DNA of 64,000 nucleotides, from NCBI GenBank assembly GCA_043764015.1, contig JAYUKY010000012.1:9719-73718 (forward strand), read 5' to 3'. Both the position numbers and the translations under genes were made by a program. Numbering within the stretch: position 1 is the first letter of the stretch; the number at the start of each line of letters is the position of its first letter. Origin of the DNA: JANYGM01 sp043764015 (GTDB taxonomy: Bacteria > Bacteroidota > Bacteroidia > Cytophagales > Thermonemataceae). Below, piece after piece: positions 60,614-64,000 of this stretch. The notes below the pieces were generated by a model, which had not been told where the DNA came from, ran no database searches, and saw only the letters and a list, made by a program, of their open reading frames with translations.

Positions 60614-61648
60614 TTAGGGCATTTTGAAAACATAAAGTTTTTTAGTGCTTCCGCCTTGTGCGTAGATGGTTTTCTCATCTTCTGAAATAAAATAAGGCTC
60701 AAATAGTGTCATATTATCATCTTTGTTAGTTTTAAAGTTGATAGTTTTAATAAGTTCACAACTTGTGTCTGACCACCTAAACACCATTACATCTCTTTTA
60801 TTGATTAAATTTGGAGTCCAATCCGCAGGTCCTATGTATAATTTATCTCCTCGCACATAACAAAAACCGTGAAGAACATTAGTAGAGTTAGGATTTTCCT
60901 TAATATCTTTTTTTACTAATTCAGTATTTGTTTTAATAGGCTCATATTTAGAAATATCAAAAGAATTAATTTTATTTCCTTCTAAATCATATATTTCTAC
61001 AATACCTATAGTTCTACCAACAGTAACAATACGGTTTTTATAAAGTATCATCTCTTTATAATTAGTATTCATTTGCTCTGTTATATCATTAGACTTTTTT
61101 AATATATCACCAAATCTTTTGACGACTTTACCATTACTATCCAATCTTAACAACATTTTACCACTAGGTTCTGGATCTGTTGAAAAGTAAATATTATTGT
61201 TATCGTCAAAATAAAACTGTGAAGTAACCAAATTTCCTCTATCCCCTAATTTTATACTTTTGATGAATTGGGCATTATCTTTATTAAACATATTAAGTCT
61301 ATGATTACCTAAGTCGTTGGCATATATAAGATTATTTTTGATAAGATGATGTTGCGTATTACTAAATTCTCCAGGTCCATTACCTTGTTTACCAAGAATA
61401 TGTTTTAGCTTAAAATCCATATTTGTAACTAAAACACGGTGTTTTTTACTATCCCCCATCATTATAATACCTTCTTGTGTCATAATAGAGGAAATTTTCC
61501 CTATAAAAATAGTATCTATTTTATCTAAAGTTTTTATAGGTGATAAAGTAATATTATCTACTTTTTGAGTAGTTTTTGTTTTGTCTGTTGTTTTACAAGC
61601 TATAGAACATAGCAATATTAACAAATAAATTAGGATGTATTTTTGCAT
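60614..61648 (-). CDS. Six-bladed beta-propeller lipoprotein, cassette 2
   Basis: A 344-residue lipoprotein (lipobox SIAC near residue 18). It opens with LSPIKTLDKIDTIFIGKISSI and contains the tell-tale propeller block LGKQGNGPGEFSNTQHHLI near residue 85, then NDLGNHRLNMFNKDN and GKVVKRFGDIL. This matches the Bacteroidota six-bladed propeller (NHL/TolB-like) lipoproteins. It is closely similar in layout to the gene at 62223, and more distant from that at 58984. Its start is preceded by a true terminator hairpin behind the peptide gene, which suggests less propeller than peptide is made. Confidence 0.8.
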   Translation of the reverse strand: MQKYILIYLLILLCSIACKTTDKTKTTQKVDNITLSPIKTLDKIDTIFIGKISSIMTQEGIIMMGDSKKHRVLVTNMDFKLKHILGKQGNGPGEFSNTQHHLIKNNLIYANDLGNHRLNMFNKDNAQFIKSIKLGDRGNLVTSQFYFDDNNNIYFSTDPEPSGKMLLRLDSNGKVVKRFGDILKKSNDITEQMNTNYKEMILYKNRIVTVGRTIGIVEIYDLEGNKINSFDISKYEPIKTNTELVKKDIKENPNSTNVLHGFCYVRGDKLYIGPADWTPNLINKRDVMVFRWSDTSCELIKTINFKTNKDDNMTLFEPYFISEDEKTIYAQGGSTKKLYVFKMP

Positions 61649-61670
61649 TTTTGTTTTTTGAGTGATGTAA

Positions 61671-61710
61671 AAAAGATAGCTTTATTTGCGTGTTATACAA
61701 ATAAAGCTAA
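61671..61710 (-). terminator. Terminator hairpin between peptide and propeller genes, cassette 2
   Basis: TAGCTTTATTTG (61678-61689) pairs with CAAATAAAGCTA (61699-61710). On the reverse strand it is followed by TCTTTTTT. It lies in the gap between the peptide gene (ends 61731) and the propeller gene (starts 61648). Confidence 0.75.
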
Positions 61711-61730
61711 AAAAACAGCAGTTTTTTTGA

Positions 61731-61949
61731 TTAAACATCTGCAACTACCTTTGGACAATTTGTAGTTGTCCACTTTCCGTTATTCTTACAAGAAACAGAC
61801 GTACCCGCTACAGCAGAGCACTCACTACCACTACAAGACAATGCACCACCTCCACAATTCGTACCACAAAAAGCTTGTGCATTTGCACTATTCGCCATAC
61901 CAAACAAACCGCCTGCAAGTAGCAGGGCAAAAATCATTCTCTTTTTCAT
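61731..61949 (-). CDS. Small Cys-rich secreted peptide, cassette 2
   Basis: A 72-residue protein with signal peptide (FALLLAGGLFGMANSANAQ, about 6-24). The mature peptide of about 48 residues has six Cys: FCGTNCGGGALSCSGSECS, then VSCKNNGKW, then NCPKVVADV. The Cys number and spacing suggest disulfides, as in secreted defensin-like or bacteriocin-like peptides or small binding proteins. The first 24 codons are close to those of the peptide at 63338 and partly to that at 60162. The propeller gene follows after a terminator hairpin. It is NVEAL-like in signal and context; the function is unknown. Confidence 0.75.
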   Translation of the reverse strand: MKKRMIFALLLAGGLFGMANSANAQAFCGTNCGGGALSCSGSECSAVAGTSVSCKNNGKWTTTNCPKVVADV

Positions 61950-62043
61950 ATTATTGAAGGATTAGAATGTTAAAAATCAGTAGAAACATTTCTACTCCCG
62001 TAAAATTGCAAAATTGCAAACAAACTTTTAAGCGTTTATTTTC

Positions 62044-62075
62044 CAAAAGTACCGTAATTTAGAATTTTTCTAAAT
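62044..62075 (-). promoter_or_regulatory. Promoter and palindromic operator, cassette 2
   Basis: The palindrome ATTTAGAATTTTTCTAAAT (62057-62075) lies five bases upstream of TACTTTTG (reverse strand, 62044-62051), a TAnnTTTG -7 box. The palindrome covers the -33 to -7 spacer, where a bound protein would block RNA polymerase. Confidence 0.6.
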
Positions 62076-62091
62076 AGTGTGGGTTTATTTT

Positions 62092-62222
62092 TTAGCTAAC
62101 TTCTTGGTCTGTTTTGCAGGAAATTAATAAAAGAGTAAGAAAAAATATAGATAAAATGGTTTTAATCAATATTATTGGGTTAATTTATTACTAATTTTGG
62201 GCTAACTCACAAAGTTCATATA
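62092..62222 (-). pseudogene. Fossil of propeller 3' end plus RND adaptor 5' end, copy 2
   Basis: After the stop of the propeller gene at 62223 the reverse strand again has the YELCELA-like remnant, TTG at 62169 and a 25-codon frame IKTILSIFFLTLLLISCKTD, QEVS, stop at 62092. Same structure and length as copy 1. Confidence 0.75.
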
Positions 62223-63260
62223 TTATGGCATGTTAAAGATGTAAAGATTTTTGGTCATCACACCCTGTGCATAGATGGTTTTCTGGTCTTCTGTAAGATA
62301 TAGAGGTTCGTATCCAACACCATTATCTGTTTTATTGGTTTGAAGTTTTATTGTTTTAATAAGTTCACAATGTTTATCAGACCAATTAAACACCAATATA
62401 TCTTTTGTTTTTGTATTATTTTCTATACTACGGTCGGAAATCCCTATATACAATTTATCCCCTCTAACATAACAATATTGATTCATTACAGTAATTGAGG
62501 CTGGATTTTTCTTTATGTCTTCTTGAACAAGTTTTTGCGTTGTTTTGATTGGCTCAATAGTAGAAATATCAAAGGAATTGATTTTGTTCCCTTCTAAATC
62601 AAAGATTTCTACAATCCCTAGACTTACTGCTACGCTTACAATACGGTTTTTAGCCATTGCCATTTCCCTGTAATTACTATTCATTTGCTCTTGTACATTG
62701 GTAGATTTTATCAAAATCCCTCCAAATCTTTTAATTACCTTTCCATTACTATCTAATTTTAAAAGCATTTTCCCATCAGTTTGTGGATCTGTGGCAAAAT
62801 AAATATTATTGATATCATCTAAAAAATACTTGTAGGAAACAGAGAGCAATCTTTCTGCTAATTTGATATTTTTGATAAACTTCCCTGTATTTTTATTAAA
62901 AATATTAATTCGTTGGTTTCCTTGATCATAAATATAGATTTTATTACCGTTAATAATTGGATTGCACGAATAGTTAAATTCTCCAGGACCAGTACCACGA
63001 GATTTACCTAAGATATGCTGTAATTTAAAATTTTCATCAGTAACCAACACACGAGAATTTTGACCATCAGCAAGCATTATAACGTCATCTTGTGATGTAA
63101 TAGAAGACAGTTGTCCTATTAAAATGCTATCAGAAATTCTATCCAGCGTTTTGATAGGTGAAAGAGCTATATTTTCTAAAGCTTGTTTTTTTTTATCTTC
63201 AGCCTTGTCTGTACAAGTGCCTAACAAAAAACAAAATATGCAAAAAAGAGTATATTTCAT
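62223..63260 (-). CDS. Six-bladed beta-propeller lipoprotein, cassette 3
   Basis: A 345-residue lipoprotein (signal MKYTLFCIFCFLLGTC, lipobox LGTC). It reads LSPIKTLDRISDSILIGQ, LGKSRGTGPGEFNYSCNPII, YDQGNQRINIFNKNTGKFI, GKVIKRFGGIL and ends LYIFNMP. It shares most of these blocks with the gene at 60614, so the two are recent paralogs. Such lipoproteins are exported and may bind a partner at the outer membrane; here the partner is likely the Cys-rich peptide encoded just upstream, but this is inference. A weak terminator hairpin lies between them. Confidence 0.8.
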   Translation of the reverse strand: MKYTLFCIFCFLLGTCTDKAEDKKKQALENIALSPIKTLDRISDSILIGQLSSITSQDDVIMLADGQNSRVLVTDENFKLQHILGKSRGTGPGEFNYSCNPIINGNKIYIYDQGNQRINIFNKNTGKFIKNIKLAERLLSVSYKYFLDDINNIYFATDPQTDGKMLLKLDSNGKVIKRFGGILIKSTNVQEQMNSNYREMAMAKNRIVSVAVSLGIVEIFDLEGNKINSFDISTIEPIKTTQKLVQEDIKKNPASITVMNQYCYVRGDKLYIGISDRSIENNTKTKDILVFNWSDKHCELIKTIKLQTNKTDNGVGYEPLYLTEDQKTIYAQGVMTKNLYIFNMP

Positions 63261-63278
63261 AAATAAAGTAGATTGAGT

Positions 63279-63317
63279 AAATAAAAAAGTAAGTCAAATG
63301 ATATTTAACTTACTTTT
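63279..63317 (-). terminator. Terminator hairpin between peptide and propeller genes, cassette 3
   Basis: AAAAGTAAGT (63285-63294) pairs with ACTTACTTTT (63308-63317); on the reverse strand a TTTTTTAT run follows. Same position relative to both genes as in cassettes 1 and 2. Confidence 0.65.
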
Positions 63318-63337
63318 GGTAATAGTTTAATTGATGG

Positions 63338-63544
63338 TTATGGATGAGCAACAACTTTTGGGCAAGCTTTGATAGTATATGCTCTGCCTGTTCTGCAGAC
63401 AACGCCATCTGCATTAGCAGTACAAGACTCCCCACTACAAGAAACACCACAAGTAGAGGCACACACTACCTGTGCATTTGCATTATTCGCCATACCAAAC
63501 ATACTTCCTGCAAGTAGCAGGGCAAAAACAATTTTATTTTTCAT
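63338..63544 (-). CDS. Small Cys-rich secreted peptide, cassette 3
   Basis: A 68-residue protein with signal peptide (FALLLAGSMFGMANNANAQ, about 6-24). The mature part has seven Cys: VVCASTCGVSCSGESCTAN, then VVCRTG, then KACPKVVAHP. It is a paralog of the peptide at 61731 with the same signal and the same CPKVVA ending, but a different middle. This pattern, constant signal and tail with a variable Cys-rich centre, resembles diversifying secreted peptides. The propeller gene at 62223 follows. Function unknown. Confidence 0.75.
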   Translation of the reverse strand: MKNKIVFALLLAGSMFGMANNANAQVVCASTCGVSCSGESCTANADGVVCRTGRAYTIKACPKVVAHP

Positions 63545-63648
63545 CTTTTGAGGGATTAGAATGTTAGATAAACTTTAAAAATTAGTAGAAACATTTCCAA
63601 TCCCGCAAAATTGCAAAATTGCAAACAAGCTTTTGAGCGTTTATTTTC

Positions 63649-63680
63649 CAAAAATACCGTAATTTAGAATAAATCTAAAT
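63649..63680 (-). promoter_or_regulatory. Promoter and palindromic operator, cassette 3
   Basis: The palindrome ATTTAGAATAAATCTAAAT (63662-63680) is five bases upstream of TATTTTTG (reverse strand, 63649-63656). Same spacing as in cassette 2. Confidence 0.6.
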
Positions 63681-63696
63681 AGTGAGGGTTTGTTTT

Positions 63697-63765
63697 TTAG
63701 CTAATTTCTTGGTCTGTTTTACAGAAAATCAATAAAAGAGTAAGGAAAAATGGTTTTAATCAATA
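63697..63765 (-). pseudogene. Fossil of RND adaptor 5' end, copy 3 (frameshifted)
   Basis: The reverse strand from the TTG at 63763 begins IKTI, then loses 11 bases compared with copies 1 and 2, so the frame is broken. It follows directly on the stop of the partial gene at the right edge, with no YELCELA remnant. Confidence 0.65.
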
Positions 63766-64000
63766 TTATTGGCTTAATTTTGAAGACTCTTCTATTATCA
63801 TTTTGATATCACTACTATCCGCTGGATAAGGTTTTTTGATGAAAATTACATTTTTGGTGATACTATTTTTGTCTGTAAACAATAACAATGGTGTATCTAC
63901 ACTAAGTTTTTTAATATTATTTGGTGTTTTGTCTGCTCCAATAATATTTACTTTGTATTTTTTGCTATAGTCTTTTTGATGATACTCACTTTCAGCATAA
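63766..64000 (-). CDS. C-terminal part of an exported redoxin-like or unknown protein (runs off right edge)
   Basis: 77 codons of the 3' end of a reverse-strand gene; its start is outside the window. The visible part reads HQKDYSKKYKVNIIGADKTP, then LSVDTPLLLFTDKNSI, KNVIFIKKPYPADSSD and ends EESSKLSQ. The strand-TP-strand pattern (V-DTPLLLFTDKNS) could be the cis-Pro part of a thioredoxin-like lipoprotein of the kind that often lies near six-bladed propeller genes, but that is weak. It is followed by the same adaptor fossil as the other units, so it belongs to the array. Confidence 0.45.
   Translation of the reverse strand, partial: YAESEYHQKDYSKKYKVNIIGADKTPNNIKKLSVDTPLLLFTDKNSITKNVIFIKKPYPADSSDIKMIIEESSKLSQ

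Overview
The window is an AT-rich (roughly one third G+C by eye) chromosome segment from a Bacteroidota bacterium. Cytophagales, a Bernardetia/Flexibacter-like gliding organism, is my best guess, but that level is inference. The evidence is a type-B gliding-motility C-terminal domain (type IX secretion), TAnnTTTG promoter boxes, weak or absent Shine-Dalgarno sequences, many LxxC lipoproteins, and families typical of the phylum (DUF1573, DUF2911, CHAT/TPR, six-bladed propellers). No rRNA, tRNA, CRISPR array, intact insertion sequence or prophage was seen.

Layout. 1-5.8 kb: the 5' two thirds of a cyanophycin synthetase gene running off the left edge, a small lipoprotein, and dnaE. 6.1-11.3 kb: an island of secreted proteins (YHYH protein, PEBP lipoprotein, jelly-roll lipoprotein, two CAP lipoproteins flanking a beta-barrel). 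11.3-12.9 kb: an ECF sigma factor operon with a short membrane protein and a Spy/CpxP-like protein. 13-25 kb: housekeeping genes (dxr, yajC, ferredoxin-NADP reductase, a PpiC foldase, upp, rbfA), an amidohydrolase and two methyltransferases. 25-35 kb: an exported TPR-CHAT protein divergent from a double AAA+ ATPase, a glycosyltransferase, a probable MITE and a T4 Rnl2-like RNA ligase. 35-47 kb: a giant type IX cargo protein, kdsB, DUF2911, an ada-like/alkB-like alkylation-repair pair, and a DEAD-box helicase with a long leader. 46-49.5 kb: a PD-(D/E)XK (Rpn-like) nuclease with a tandemly duplicated tail, then an overlapping DUF262-HNH nuclease and EcoRI-type adenine methyltransferase pair (putative restriction module). 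49.6-54.4 kb: waaA, a holin-X-like pair, an ABC-F ATPase and an orphan nuclease-like protein. 54.6-64 kb: an RND efflux pair joined to a tandem array of small secreted peptide plus six-bladed propeller lipoprotein cassettes.

The last region is the best candidate for an undescribed system. Three cassettes each consist of a 64-72 aa secreted peptide gene, an intercistronic hairpin, and a propeller lipoprotein gene. All three peptide genes have the same palindrome just upstream of the core promoter. One promoter carries six perfect 7-bp repeats that copy the -7 box. Behind each upstream unit lies a fossil of the 5' end of the RND adaptor gene, which shows that the array grew by tandem duplication and that genes were exchanged in front of a constant segment. 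Many intergenic regions also hold dispersed palindromes and degenerate micro-repeats, often as inverted pairs around terminators.

All calls come from reading the sequence; no database search was run. Residue positions are approximate.
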